From Lachnospiraceae bacterium (lineage in GTDB: Bacteria > Bacillota > Clostridia > Lachnospirales > Lachnospiraceae), in NCBI GenBank assembly GCA_017463255.1, contig JAFTPP010000032.1, positions 248,001 to 312,000 on the forward strand: a stretch of 64,000 bases of DNA. The letters are read 5' to 3'. Made by a program: the position numbers and the translations under genes. The notes beneath the pieces were generated by a model. It was given only the letters and a program-made list of their open reading frames with translations. It searched no databases and was not told where the DNA came from. This document shows positions 7,958 through 17,787 of the stretch, piece after piece. Within the stretch, counting starts at the first letter, position 1. Every line of letters starts with the position of its first letter.

Positions 7958-10912
7958 TTAACGGGAAATTGTGCTATTCTCTTTTTTCTTTCCTCTCCAA
8001 AGAACCATTAGTATTCCCAGGGCTAATAACGAAATACAAAGAAAAATTCTTGGTTCAAACCCATCACCGGTATCCGGTGAATCATCAAGAGCTCCCGAGC
8101 CGGTATCTTCACTATGGTTGAATTCATAAATTGCATATGGTGACAAATGTGCTACTTCAAATACTATACACTCTAATTCATCTATAGTTTCGATGGTACA
8201 TAGAACTTCTTCAAGTTGACCATTTTCATCCATACACATCATTTTTAAAAATTCACTGTTAGTAGAAATCGGAACAGGTAAAGTTACTTTCATTGAATTG
8301 TTACCGAATTTATCAATAGATATATCTCCCTGCTTATCGGTTAACACAATATCAAGACCAAGCAATCTGGCAAAATCAGTTTCACCATATAGCTCTTCAT
8401 ATGCAGCTTCAAATTCTTTTGCAATGGATTCACTTTCCGTTATGCTAAGCTTGTATTGATGATGTACACCCGAAATAGTTGCACTTGCTATTTCCTGATT
8501 CTTCAAAGAATTTGCAAAAATAGATAATTCTATTTGTGGTATTTCTTCTATAACAATATCTTCAGGAACAACATCTTCAGTAACAGTTCCCTCTTCTGGT
8601 AAAATTTCTTCGTCTGTATTATTCAATTCTATCTCAGGAATCAAAGGTAATGTAAGCCCTACACCCTGAGGAATTACAACTTCTTTTAATGGATTTCTTT
8701 CCCATTTATCAGAAAGTTCATAAAAATCAAATGATTTATCATCTATCTCAACTAAATCATACTGTTTGCCAAAGATTTCATAGGTAATTGGAATATATAC
8801 TTTTCCTTCTTCATCAGGATACATCGTACACAGGCGTAAACATACTTTACCTCGGCCATCTCCAATTGCTTCCTCCAGGATGCTAACGCAGACGCCATGA
8901 AATCCGTTTGTTTCCGGGTCCAGCGCTGAACCTTCAATGTCATCTTTTCTGATACTATTACTAACCACAGCAAAAGAAGCCTCATTAAAAGCGTCAATAC
9001 GATATTGCTCATTAGAAACTCTTTTAGATGATATCCCTGCAGTAATACCGGGAATTTCAATTCCCTGGAATATAATAAAGGCTTGTGATGTATATGCACC
9101 AACACCAACAGTTTCCACGCTTGCAGGAATTCTGATGTTTGATAAAGGACATTCAGCAAATGCTCTGTCACCTATACATTTTACACTCTTACCACCTGTA
9201 ATTAACTTAAGCGAAGAACATCCGAGAAAGGCTTCTTCATCAATATATAAAAGAGAATCCGGTAATTGAACAGACTGGATTTCATTATGGTTTTCAAACA
9301 CATTGGCAGCAATTGTTTTAACATCATCCGGTATAATGACATTACGGTAATCACCATTATAAGCGATTAATATTCCGTCACCAACAATCAAAAACTCTTC
9401 ACCGGAATACTGCTTCCATTTTTTAATCCATTTCGTCTCAGCAAAAGCTGCCGGTTCAATGACTGTAACTGTATTTGGAATATTAACTTCCTCTAAATAA
9501 TCGCAATGATAAAATGCACCGTATCCGATTTTTGTAACACTTTCAGGTATATTAATAGATGTTAATGCACTTCTTGCAAAAGCAAAATCTCCGATTTCAG
9601 TAATCACATTGGGTAATTCAATTTCGCTTAACGTTTCATCCAGATAATATGCCTGGTTAGCTATAACGTTGCGATAAACCGTATATTTTGGGAACGCCTG
9701 TCCCTTTCCGTCAGTGACAAAAATGATATCATCAAAAATGGTTTCTTCTTCAGGTTCCTCTTCTTCCGGTTCTTCTTCAATACCATAGTCAGAACCGTCA
9801 TAAACATCCTGCTTCGTATTATCAATGAAAACAACTGCATCCTGACCCACAACCTGAGTTACACCCAGTGCATTTGGATCATATAAATCAACATTTACAT
9901 CCTCGGACTCTTGTTGGTTTTCATCATCTTTATTATTATTTTCTTCATTTTTGTTATTATTTTCAGTAGCCATGTTTTCAAGCTGAACTTTTAAATGAAC
10001 AATTTCGACCATGTCCTCATATTCAGCTCTCGATACATTGCTTGTATCCATCTTTTCAAAATAATCGTATGCATAGGAACCTTTTACGGTATTGGCCTTT
10101 AACTGATAACATCCATCAAAAGCCGTGCTGTGAATATCGATTACAGATTCCGGAACAGAAATCATTTCAAGACTGACACAATCCTCAAATGCCTTTAAGC
10201 AAATACTGCGTACAGAATAAGGAATTTCAATGACAGTAAGCTTACTGCAATTTGAAAAGGCATATTCAGAAATTTCAAAAAGATTTCCGGATAAAGTGGC
10301 ACACCATAAATGGTCGCATCCCCAAAATGCATATGGTCTTATCTGCTCTACTTCTGACGGCATTGTATATAAATTGCCTTTACGTCCGTTTAACATTTCA
10401 TAAAGGATATCTTTGTCATTACTGTAAATGACTCCGTCATCAAACGAAAAATACTCATTTTCATCGGATATTTGAACAGAATCTAATTTTTTACAACCTG
10501 CAAAAACACCATTTCCTAAGTCTTTTAACTTCTCAGGAATCGTAAAACTCTCAAGATTCTTACAATTTGCAAAAGCACCGGAATGAATCTCTTCCAGTTC
10601 ATTATTCACATGAACGGTTTTAAGATTCGTACAGTTACCAAATGCACCATAACGCACTTCTCTTACATTATCCGAAAAAGTAACTTCTGTAACAGTTTCA
10701 TTATTTGCAAATGCTTCTTCGCCGATAATTTTAACTGTATTAGGAATAGACACGGATTTCTCCGTGCCTGTATATTTAACCAATATATCACCGCTTAACT
10801 GAAACGAATGACTATCTGCAGAAACCTTAGCAGCAGGAATCTGAGTAAGAATAATCGCTGTCAGAATAAACAATATTCCTATAGTTTTTCTAATTCGACG
10901 AATATAAGTCAT
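7958..10912 (-). CDS. BspA-like leucine-rich repeat surface protein with SPDTG sorting signal
   Basis: The 984-residue protein starts with a signal peptide (about 1-32). It has two blocks of LRR_5 (BspA/TpLRR) repeats at about 40-290 and 400-640, with the unit 'IP.SV..IG..AF..C..L', separated by an Asn/Glu-rich linker (about 310-400). A domain ending in HLSPYAIYEF precedes the C-terminus and recurs in the next gene. Residues 945-949 are SPDTG, followed by a hydrophobic segment and RGKKK, a complete wall-sorting signal. It lies 15 nt downstream of the larger paralogue and in one operon with sortase B, which probably anchors it. BspA-like proteins are usually adhesins. The ligand is unknown. 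Confidence 0.88.
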   Translation of the reverse strand: MTYIRRIRKTIGILFILTAIILTQIPAAKVSADSHSFQLSGDILVKYTGTEKSVSIPNTVKIIGEEAFANNETVTEVTFSDNVREVRYGAFGNCTNLKTVHVNNELEEIHSGAFANCKNLESFTIPEKLKDLGNGVFAGCKKLDSVQISDENEYFSFDDGVIYSNDKDILYEMLNGRKGNLYTMPSEVEQIRPYAFWGCDHLWCATLSGNLFEISEYAFSNCSKLTVIEIPYSVRSICLKAFEDCVSLEMISVPESVIDIHSTAFDGCYQLKANTVKGSYAYDYFEKMDTSNVSRAEYEDMVEIVHLKVQLENMATENNNKNEENNNKDDENQQESEDVNVDLYDPNALGVTQVVGQDAVVFIDNTKQDVYDGSDYGIEEEPEEEEPEEETIFDDIIFVTDGKGQAFPKYTVYRNVIANQAYYLDETLSEIELPNVITEIGDFAFARSALTSINIPESVTKIGYGAFYHCDYLEEVNIPNTVTVIEPAAFAETKWIKKWKQYSGEEFLIVGDGILIAYNGDYRNVIIPDDVKTIAANVFENHNEIQSVQLPDSLLYIDEEAFLGCSSLKLITGGKSVKCIGDRAFAECPLSNIRIPASVETVGVGAYTSQAFIIFQGIEIPGITAGISSKRVSNEQYRIDAFNEASFAVVSNSIRKDDIEGSALDPETNGFHGVCVSILEEAIGDGRGKVCLRLCTMYPDEEGKVYIPITYEIFGKQYDLVEIDDKSFDFYELSDKWERNPLKEVVIPQGVGLTLPLIPEIELNNTDEEILPEEGTVTEDVVPEDIVIEEIPQIELSIFANSLKNQEIASATISGVHHQYKLSITESESIAKEFEAAYEELYGETDFARLLGLDIVLTDKQGDISIDKFGNNSMKVTLPVPISTNSEFLKMMCMDENGQLEEVLCTIETIDELECIVFEVAHLSPYAIYEFNHSEDTGSGALDDSPDTGDGFEPRIFLCISLLALGILMVLWRGKKKENSTISR

Positions 10913-10927
10913 ATACCTTTATTCCTC

Positions 10928-13900
10928 TTATACGTTACTAAGTACCACTTTTGATTTCTTATCTTTTTTCAAGAAAAGAACCGCTGACATACATCCAAGG
11001 GCAATTACCACGAACCACTTAGGATGTAAGAAATCACCTGTCTGAGGTGTATCATCAATTACACCCGACATTAAATTTGATTTGTCAACGTAAACTGTAT
11101 ACGGCGAAAAATGAGTTGCTGTAAACTGAACACATTTAACACCATCAATTGTGACAAATTTTGTTTTTAATACTTCGAGTTTACCATCTACCACTGCTGC
11201 AACCCTATTGTTGCCTGCATACTGGATTAAATCATCCGGTATCGGAATTGTAATATTAATTTTAATACCTTTGGTATCTGTTATCTTATTCTTACCGGTT
11301 GCATCAAATAAACTGATATCCATGGATGAATAGGATAAATTTTCTAAAGTACCGTACTTATCCATCAAAGCAGCTTCAACCAGAACTCTGGCTTCATTTG
11401 TATTTGTAATTTTAATTACATAATTATCATTAGAACCGTCAACAGTCGCACCTGCTTTATCTTCATTGGAAATATCATCTTTATCAATTTCAATAGATGT
11501 ATCACCATTTCCACCACCTGTATTACCAGAGCCGCCGGATGGGTCTTTATCTCCTGCCTGTGTATTGTTACTGCCATCATTATTATTGCTACCGGATGAA
11601 TTTAAGTTCACGTAGGTTGCAGTAATGGTTGTATCTAACGCAGGCATAGTGATGGTTGTAGTCGCACTTGTTGCACTTGTTATCTGAAGATTTCCGTTTG
11701 TTGAAACCCATTTCGAGAAAGTTTTTCCAGCTGGTGGGTCATTTGCCTTAATCGTGACAGTAACACCGGCTTTATAGGTTCCGCTTCCGGTTCCTGATTC
11801 AACAGTTAATTTGTAGGTTTTATTCTGATCAGTATTATTGCCTGTATCGGTATCTACAATCAACTCATACATAGCAACAACAATGGTATCCTGAGTAATG
11901 CCGATATAATTAGCACTCCAGCCAACAAACTTATAGCCTGTTCTTTTCGGCGCTTCAGGTGGTGTTGCATTTTTACCTTCTTCTATGTATTGAACGTCGC
12001 ATAATTCAGTACCGTCATAATCAATAAAGTATACACTATAGGTATCTTCAATATATTCAATGTCATGACCAAAGGTAAGCGCAAATGTTGCTGCCGCAGT
12101 ATTCTTATAAGTCCTGATTAATGCCATTCCCGGATCAAATGCATCATTGTCAATCTGGGTTTCTTTACCTGTAATTGTTGTAGAAATACCCGCAGCTGTT
12201 CCGGTAAATGCATGTGACTCAATTTCTTCTAATGAATTAGGTAATAAAACAGTTCTTAATTCACTACAACCATCAAATGCATATGGTGGAATAATTCTTA
12301 ATCCATCACAACCTGATAAGTCTACCTTAGTAATTGAAGTTGCATTTTGGAATGCACCCTCGGAAATCGTTGAAACCTTAGAAAGATTTGCATCAGATTC
12401 CGTTGAAATAAACTTTTCACCAACTACATCTCCACGGCCTGACAGACACTGGACAATGTTTAAAGTTTTATCATCATTAGTACTGTAAATAATACCGTTT
12501 TCACAGATATATTTACTATTACCAACAATACCAGATAAAGAATCACAGCCAACAATCGGACCTACTCCAAGGTCTTTTAAATCTTCTCCAAGCTGTAATA
12601 CTTCAAGATTTTCACAACTGAAAAATGCATTGTCAGGCAAATATTGAATATCATTCATTTTAATGCTAAGAACACGGTCATTACCACGGTCTACAAGCTC
12701 GTATTCACTACCTTCGGGATACTCTCTGTCAGAACCGCTAAGTCCGTAGAAACCATTAAACAAACCATAATTCTTATAAATATCATAGTATGGTGTACTA
12801 TTCTTTAAATAAGTCTGGCAATTATTATAGTTGTCACCCTCATTAATAAATCCTTTGACATCAATTGACTGTACACCTTCAGGTATATCAATAGAAAGAG
12901 CAGCTTTTACAATCGCTGTCTCTTCAGCTGTAAGCTCATAAGTTCCGGAATCGTCACCTTCCACATAAATCTTTTCATAAGCGGTCTTAACATCCTCATC
13001 AATCAATTCATAATGAGGATAATCAATCAATGTAACAAGTCCTGTTGCTTCATCACGCATTACAGTAAGGTTTGTAGGATTTCCGGTCTTATAGCATACA
13101 CGGATATGCTTAATTTCATCCATGTAGTTGTCTTCCTGCATTGCCCACTTAAACGGTGCATAGTTAGGATTAATATCACCATAGAAAATTAAGCTTGTAC
13201 CGCCTGTTAAGAAAGCATTATCGCCAATTTTAAGGCTTGCATAACCTGCCAACGGGGTTGCAAAATCCACTTCTTTTAATGCAGAACATCCTGCAAAAGC
13301 ATTGGCTCCGATATCTGTAACTGTATTACCGATACGAACATACTCTAAGAATTTGAAATCCTTAAAAGCATCAGCAGCAATAGTCTTAATAGAATCATCA
13401 GTAATAATAAGACGTTTCAATAACATCTTTAAATCAACGTCAGCATCATCTGACTCAAAACAACCACTGCCAACCGCAGTAATCACTATTTCGCCAACCT
13501 TGTTTGGAATAGTGATTTCACCTGAAAACTGGTCTTCCGGTACAATTAAAGTACATTTTTCCAACACACCGCCCGAATTAACCAGGTATAAATATTCACC
13601 ATTACCGGTTTCATAATAGGTTTTACCGTCAGTTCCGATAAACTTATAGGTAATGCCGGCTGCTCTGGCACACTTTCTTGGTGAAGCAATGGCAGTTGTG
13701 ATATCAAGACCGGGTCCTGCAATATAAAAACTGTCAGATACAACATCAATAAAAGCATTTGGCTCAAATTTTACGTAACCGCAAGAACCGTTATTATTAT
13801 CCGGGAATTCTACCATATTAAGGTTTACGCAGCCTTTAAAGAATCCGCTACCGAGAACGTTATTGGTCTGTGTTGACCCAAAACTACTTGGCATAATACA

Positions 13901-15268
13901 GGTCTTTAAGTTAGCGCGTCCACTCATTACGTAATCCCCTAATACACTTGCCTGATCAGGGAATTTAACATCTATCCAGTTTCCGGTAACACCGGTTTCT
14001 ACTGCAAACGCACCGTCCCCTATTTCAGCCGTATCTATAGAGAAATTAACACTGTTCAAAGCATAATCATCATAGAAAGCAAATTTCTTAATTACTAAAT
14101 CCTTCGTAATTGCGCTCATATCAACAGCACGTAAATAACCGCAGTATGCAAACGCACCTTCACCGATAATCTCAACGTTACTGTTCAGTGTAATACTTGT
14201 CAGACGGTTACAACGTTTAAATGCTTCTGTACAGATTACTTCCGTTACACCTTCGAATGTAAGACTTGTTAAAGAAGTACAGTCTTCAAAAGCACGGTTT
14301 CCGATATACTCCGCACTGATATTAATAGATTTAATACCTGAAACGCCTTTAAATGCTTCATCACCAATTACATAAATTTCTTCAGGGATAGTTAAAGATG
14401 TAATATTGGAAGCATCTTTAAATGCACCTTTACCAATATAGTTAATTAACTGAACATTACATGCAGGTGCATACCACTGTCCTGTTGCTGTATTATACGG
14501 AATATATACCGAACTGGTTGCTGCATCATCACCACTAACATCATAAGCCTCTCGTAAAACACACTGGGACATATACTCACCGGCATATGTATTACCACTT
14601 GCCGTATTGGTTGATGTATAAATGGTATGTTCACAGAAATAACTCATTTTCTGGTCAGTTGTTAATTCTGAAACCATATGGGATGGCTTCACTGCTGTAA
14701 GCGGATCTTTATCAAAAGCCGCTTTATACTCTGCCCACTCCGATGGGAAATACATTGCCAAGTCGTCATCTGTTAATAAAGTACCCGCATTATCGTTTAA
14801 GAAAGTTGTGACTTCTGTAGAAGTATATGTAGGATACTGGGTTACAACTTCGATATCAATAGAAAGCTCAGAGTTCTTGGTAGAATAACCTGTATTATAC
14901 TTACTAATTACACCACCGGCACGGTAGTTTTCATTACCGGGGAAAAGATAATACTCATAAGCATAATCCAAATAGAATTTACCGGATGACAGTTCACGGA
15001 TGGTATACCCTTTTTTTACATCAACACCGCCTAATGTGGAAACATCAAGCCAGTCCATATCCATTTCATCATAATCCGATACGCCATAATTAATTACAGG
15101 AACCTGTGCCAATGGCACGATTCCACCCGTAGGTCCTGCAGCAGTTGTGGTGTCTGTCGGAATCATGGCAACTAAAATAGCCATAATCAAACAAAGCGTA
15201 CCGGCTGTCTTTCGTATCGCTCTCAATGTCTTCCTACTAAATTTTTTCTTAGTACTCTTTTTTGACAT
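10928..15268 (-). CDS. large BspA-like leucine-rich repeat surface protein with TPQTG sorting signal
   Basis: At 1446 residues this is the largest protein in the window. After an N-terminal signal segment (about 20-45) come LRR_5 repeats over roughly 270-1100, for example IGNRAFEDCTSLTSLTF. An InlB B-repeat-like module follows (YSVYFIDYDGTELCDVQYIE), then a bacterial repeat domain (SGTYKAGVTVTIKA), a Ser/Gly/Asn-rich linker, and the same HFSPYTVYV domain as its neighbour. Residues 1407-1411 are TPQTG, followed by a hydrophobic helix and a KKDKKSK tail. The anchor motif is exactly 40 residues from the end, as in the other paralogue. It is the first substrate gene after sortase, 23 nt downstream. 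AAAGGAG precedes the ATG. Confidence 0.88.
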   Translation of the reverse strand: MSKKSTKKKFSRKTLRAIRKTAGTLCLIMAILVAMIPTDTTTAAGPTGGIVPLAQVPVINYGVSDYDEMDMDWLDVSTLGGVDVKKGYTIRELSSGKFYLDYAYEYYLFPGNENYRAGGVISKYNTGYSTKNSELSIDIEVVTQYPTYTSTEVTTFLNDNAGTLLTDDDLAMYFPSEWAEYKAAFDKDPLTAVKPSHMVSELTTDQKMSYFCEHTIYTSTNTASGNTYAGEYMSQCVLREAYDVSGDDAATSSVYIPYNTATGQWYAPACNVQLINYIGKGAFKDASNITSLTIPEEIYVIGDEAFKGVSGIKSINISAEYIGNRAFEDCTSLTSLTFEGVTEVICTEAFKRCNRLTSITLNSNVEIIGEGAFAYCGYLRAVDMSAITKDLVIKKFAFYDDYALNSVNFSIDTAEIGDGAFAVETGVTGNWIDVKFPDQASVLGDYVMSGRANLKTCIMPSSFGSTQTNNVLGSGFFKGCVNLNMVEFPDNNNGSCGYVKFEPNAFIDVVSDSFYIAGPGLDITTAIASPRKCARAAGITYKFIGTDGKTYYETGNGEYLYLVNSGGVLEKCTLIVPEDQFSGEITIPNKVGEIVITAVGSGCFESDDADVDLKMLLKRLIITDDSIKTIAADAFKDFKFLEYVRIGNTVTDIGANAFAGCSALKEVDFATPLAGYASLKIGDNAFLTGGTSLIFYGDINPNYAPFKWAMQEDNYMDEIKHIRVCYKTGNPTNLTVMRDEATGLVTLIDYPHYELIDEDVKTAYEKIYVEGDDSGTYELTAEETAIVKAALSIDIPEGVQSIDVKGFINEGDNYNNCQTYLKNSTPYYDIYKNYGLFNGFYGLSGSDREYPEGSEYELVDRGNDRVLSIKMNDIQYLPDNAFFSCENLEVLQLGEDLKDLGVGPIVGCDSLSGIVGNSKYICENGIIYSTNDDKTLNIVQCLSGRGDVVGEKFISTESDANLSKVSTISEGAFQNATSITKVDLSGCDGLRIIPPYAFDGCSELRTVLLPNSLEEIESHAFTGTAAGISTTITGKETQIDNDAFDPGMALIRTYKNTAAATFALTFGHDIEYIEDTYSVYFIDYDGTELCDVQYIEEGKNATPPEAPKRTGYKFVGWSANYIGITQDTIVVAMYELIVDTDTGNNTDQNKTYKLTVESGTGSGTYKAGVTVTIKANDPPAGKTFSKWVSTNGNLQITSATSATTTITMPALDTTITATYVNLNSSGSNNNDGSNNTQAGDKDPSGGSGNTGGGNGDTSIEIDKDDISNEDKAGATVDGSNDNYVIKITNTNEARVLVEAALMDKYGTLENLSYSSMDISLFDATGKNKITDTKGIKINITIPIPDDLIQYAGNNRVAAVVDGKLEVLKTKFVTIDGVKCVQFTATHFSPYTVYVDKSNLMSGVIDDTPQTGDFLHPKWFVVIALGCMSAVLFLKKDKKSKVVLSNV

Positions 15269-15291
15269 GTCTTTCTCCTTTACCCAATAAC

Positions 15292-16404
15292 CTATTGGAT
15301 TTTCTTAGCTACAACGACAAATCGTCCGTTTTTTTCCTGATAGTCACAAGTTGATAAAGTAATCAATTCATCCCCAAAACCCGCTCTTACACCCGTATCA
15401 TACAATGACATGGACGCCATTTCATTCATATAAGAATCGAATTCTTCAGCTGAATTAGCATTGATAAATTGATAATATTTAAATCGTATTTCATCTTCCG
15501 TATAAATTTTGGAACGGAACACATACATTATCTCATAGGTACCTTCTTCATAAATGGTATCAAACTGAATAATTGGGTGTTCTTTAAAATACTTATAATT
15601 ACTATATCGGTCAAGATTGCCAAACATATTACCCGATTTCATATGATGACCGTAAATAATTAAATTAACATCCCTGTCTACTACATTACAATCCGAATCC
15701 AAGAAAATAGAACCATTCTTATTTTTCTCTTTATAGAAATCATGATTCAAATAAAACTCAGAATCATCACTTTGTAATACCGGATAGTCAATATCTGTAC
15801 CTTCAATTTTTAACCAGCCGATTAAATCATTGTTTTCCTTGTATAAATCACTGTATTTTTCTAAAATATGTAATGTTATCTCTTCTTTTTCACCATTATC
15901 ATTAATCACGATTTCAGTATGTGTCATTAATGACATCTGACCGGAATAGGCTGAATTATCTACTTTCTCTGCCAACTCTTCCATTTTCTCCTGGGTTCTG
16001 TCAGCAATATAATAATAATAGCCGAAATAGCCAAGACTGATTGCAATAACGGCTAAGCATGCAAGGATAAGGGACTTTCTTTTCTTCTCCCTTTGTTTCA
16101 TTTGGTGCTTAATCTCACGTTCAAGCTCCTTATCATAATCGATTCTCTTAAACGAACCTTGATTTGTTACGGAAACATCATTTTTTACTTCCGGTTTAGT
16201 TAGGCTTCCGTTTTTCTTAATCGTATTAACCTTTTCATAGAGCATATTGTCAAAGTCAACACCGTCTTTTGTTACAAATTTATATCCGTTGGTTTGAAGC
16301 CATCGATATACATTAATGACATCACTTGCATTATCAAAATTATATTTTTGTTTTAGGGAAAGTATCAATTTCTTTTCCTGTTCATTACGATTATTATTAC
16401 TCAT
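15292..16404 (-). CDS. srtB: class B sortase
   Basis: Sortase is a membrane transpeptidase that cuts surface proteins at a sorting motif and joins them to the cell wall. The 370-residue protein has an N-terminal cytoplasmic region of about 110 residues, unusually long for a sortase, one membrane helix (about 112-133), and the class B core. The core shows NDLIGWLKIEGTDIDYPV, His253 in YGHHM, Cys353 in TLSTCDY and Arg361 in GRFVVVAK. The two genes downstream encode proteins with (S/T)P(D/Q)TG motifs, matching the (S/P)PxTG preference known for Clostridioides difficile SrtB. The ribosome site is weak. The promoter is at 16449-16476. Confidence 0.92.
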   Translation of the reverse strand: MSNNNRNEQEKKLILSLKQKYNFDNASDVINVYRWLQTNGYKFVTKDGVDFDNMLYEKVNTIKKNGSLTKPEVKNDVSVTNQGSFKRIDYDKELEREIKHQMKQREKKRKSLILACLAVIAISLGYFGYYYYIADRTQEKMEELAEKVDNSAYSGQMSLMTHTEIVINDNGEKEEITLHILEKYSDLYKENNDLIGWLKIEGTDIDYPVLQSDDSEFYLNHDFYKEKNKNGSIFLDSDCNVVDRDVNLIIYGHHMKSGNMFGNLDRYSNYKYFKEHPIIQFDTIYEEGTYEIMYVFRSKIYTEDEIRFKYYQFINANSAEEFDSYMNEMASMSLYDTGVRAGFGDELITLSTCDYQEKNGRFVVVAKKIQ

Positions 16405-16448
16405 ATATTAAAAACAACTCTAAATTCCCATCTTTTTTATACACTACC

Positions 16449-16476
16449 ATTTTACTATATATCGGAATAAATTCAA
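16449..16476 (-). promoter_or_regulatory. promoter of the sortase operon
   Basis: On the minus strand TTGAAT (16476-16471), a 16-nt spacer and TAAAAT (16454-16449), about 45 nt before the sortase ATG. Confidence 0.55.
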
Positions 16477-16538
16477 GTTTTTTTACAACATATAGTTATT
16501 ATTTTTATGTTTTATGATGTAACATTTTCTTCCATTTG

Positions 16539-16547
16539 CATAATATA
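16539..16547 (+). promoter_or_regulatory. possible sporulation-type -10 (CATAnnnTA) of the cysteine-rich gene
   Basis: CATAATATA fits the sigma-E/sigma-K -10 pattern CATAnnnTA. An upstream AC about 15 nt away fits poorly to fairly with a sigma-K -35. In such AT-rich DNA this may be chance. Confidence 0.3.
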
Positions 16548-16574
16548 TAACAAACACAATTGTGGAGGCTTACA

Positions 16575-16805
16575 ATGAGTGATTTAACAGCTACAAACTG
16601 CTCTTGCCAGAGAACAGACAATTGCAACAACTCTTGTTCAAGCATTATTTGGATTATCATTCTCCTTTTCTTCTGTGGAGGAAATTGTGATAACGGTTGT
16701 TCAAACGGATTCTTTGGACGCGGTAACGATTCCGGCTGCGGATGCGAAATTATCATTCTTATCCTCTTACTCTCTTGCTGTGGCGGAAGCAGTTTCTGCT
16801 TCTAA
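16575..16805 (+). CDS. small cysteine-rich protein, 'chorion class high-cysteine HCB' type
   Basis: This 76-residue protein starts MSDLTATNCSCQRTDNC. It alternates Cys/Gly/Asn clusters with short hydrophobic stretches (IIWIIILLFFCGG, then CEIIILILLLSCCGG). I recognise this layout from small clostridial proteins annotated as 'chorion class high-cysteine HCB protein', whose function is not established. About 13 of 76 residues are Cys. The ATG at 16575 has GGAGG 7 nt upstream. A strong terminator follows directly, so it is a single-gene unit. The possible CATAnnnTA promoter and the composition would fit a spore-associated or membrane-associated structural protein, but this is inference. Confidence 0.8.
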   Translation: MSDLTATNCSCQRTDNCNNSCSSIIWIIILLFFCGGNCDNGCSNGFFGRGNDSGCGCEIIILILLLSCCGGSSFCF

Positions 16806-16829
16806 TCTGATTCTTAATCAAAAGATAGG

Positions 16830-16856
16830 AAAAAGGCTTCTTAGGAAGCCTTTTTC
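16830..16856 (+). terminator. terminator of the cysteine-rich gene
   Basis: A stem of GGCTTC with GAAGCC around TTAG, extended by A-tract and T-tract pairing and ending in TTTTT: a classic intrinsic terminator. Confidence 0.9.
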
Positions 16857-16890
16857 AATTAACTTAAAGTAATGACACCCCATTAATATA

Positions 16891-16899
16891 CATAAAATA
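16891..16899 (+). promoter_or_regulatory. possible sporulation-type -10 (CATAnnnTA) before the 165-residue gene
   Basis: CATAAAATA lies 29 nt before the next ATG and fits CATAnnnTA, like the motif before the cysteine-rich gene. The -35 is not convincing. Confidence 0.25.
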
Positions 16900-16928
16900 A
16901 ATTAACACAATTATTTACGGAGGATTCC

Positions 16929-17426
16929 ATGGAGCAAATAAGTGAATCACAAAATCAGATTTATATTTTTGATTCTTTATATACAAATAATCACATTCAA
17001 ATGCTAAAAATCATCTATGGAGTTTTGCCCGTAAAAGTTCAACAAAAACTTGCACCATTTATTAAGTATTTAGAATTGCAATACAGTTTACAACTGGTAA
17101 GAAGCGGATTTCCCAATCCACCAAACGATACCGATAACCCAAATAATATAATGTTTGATACAATCGGTCCCATGATCAAAGAATTAAAACCATATTTGGG
17201 ACCAAAAGAAAGTGAACAATTCAATAAATTAGAACAATTCTATCAAATGTTTCATCAATTCAAACACATACAGGAAACGTTAGAACAGTTCGAAGCAATG
17301 ACAGGAATAAAGCTAAGCGACCTGGCAGCTATGAATTCAAACGATAATTCCGTAAACATGGATTTATTACTGAATTTATTAAGTAACGAACAAAAAGATA
17401 TGTTTGACGCATTTATGAAAGGCTAA
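16929..17426 (+). CDS. hypothetical protein (165 aa)
   Basis: I do not recognise this family. The protein is soluble and helical, with no signal peptide or membrane segment. It is rich in Gln, Asn and Phe, with segments such as MLKIIYGVLPVKVQQKLAP and FNKLEQFYQMFHQFKH. The C-terminus LLNLLSNEQKDMFDAFMKG looks like a short helical interaction motif. GGAGG lies 5 nt before the ATG. It is followed after 3 nt by another small gene, so the two form an operon. Position beside the cysteine-rich protein gene and a possible sporulation-type promoter hint at a sporulation-phase role, but nothing in the protein itself shows this. Confidence 0.75.
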   Translation: MEQISESQNQIYIFDSLYTNNHIQMLKIIYGVLPVKVQQKLAPFIKYLELQYSLQLVRSGFPNPPNDTDNPNNIMFDTIGPMIKELKPYLGPKESEQFNKLEQFYQMFHQFKHIQETLEQFEAMTGIKLSDLAAMNSNDNSVNMDLLLNLLSNEQKDMFDAFMKG

Positions 17427-17429
17427 AAT

Positions 17430-17705
17430 ATGACAATTGATTTATTATTTAATGACCCAAGACTAAAAGATATAGATAAAGCAAAGCTGGTATTCATACA
17501 AAAATTATTCTTTGAAAGTAAACAAAAAACACAAAAGGAATTACTTCCATTTTTCTTAAGCATTGCTAAAATGGCGAAAGAAATGAATATTCAATTTAGT
17601 GAAGATGAAGTAAATAGAATTGTTGAAGTAATTAAAGAAAGCAGTACACCGGAAGAATCGGAAAGAATTTCTTTGATGCTTAATAAATTTAAAGTTCTAA
17701 AATAA
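17430..17705 (+). CDS. hypothetical protein (91 aa)
   Basis: A small helical, charged protein (MTIDLLFNDPRLKDIDKAK at the start) with no membrane segment or signal. Its start lies 3 nt after the stop of the preceding gene, whose last codons supply the AAAGG ribosome site, so the two are translationally coupled. The middle (LLPFFLSIAKMAKEMNIQFSE) and the end (ESERISLMLNKFKVLK) suggest a compact helical bundle. No family recognised. A partner of the upstream 165-residue protein is the simplest idea. Confidence 0.72.
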   Translation: MTIDLLFNDPRLKDIDKAKLVFIQKLFFESKQKTQKELLPFFLSIAKMAKEMNIQFSEDEVNRIVEVIKESSTPEESERISLMLNKFKVLK

Positions 17706-17731
17706 ATTAGCTTTGAATAATTACTCTTAAA

Positions 17732-17768
17732 TAATCAGAACCACTGGACTAACCAATGGTTCTGATTA
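17732..17768. terminator. inverted repeat between convergent genes, likely terminator
   Basis: An 11-bp perfect stem (AATCAGAACCA and its complement) with a 13-nt loop lies between the 91-residue gene and the convergent lipoprotein gene. The T-tract is poor, so efficiency is uncertain. Confidence 0.6.
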
Positions 17769-17787
17769 TCATACGAGCAATAGTATT

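Noticed and set aside
13302..15000. Open frames opposite the leucine-rich repeat genes
   Set aside because: They are antisense to well-supported genes, with no ribosome sites or recognisable domains.
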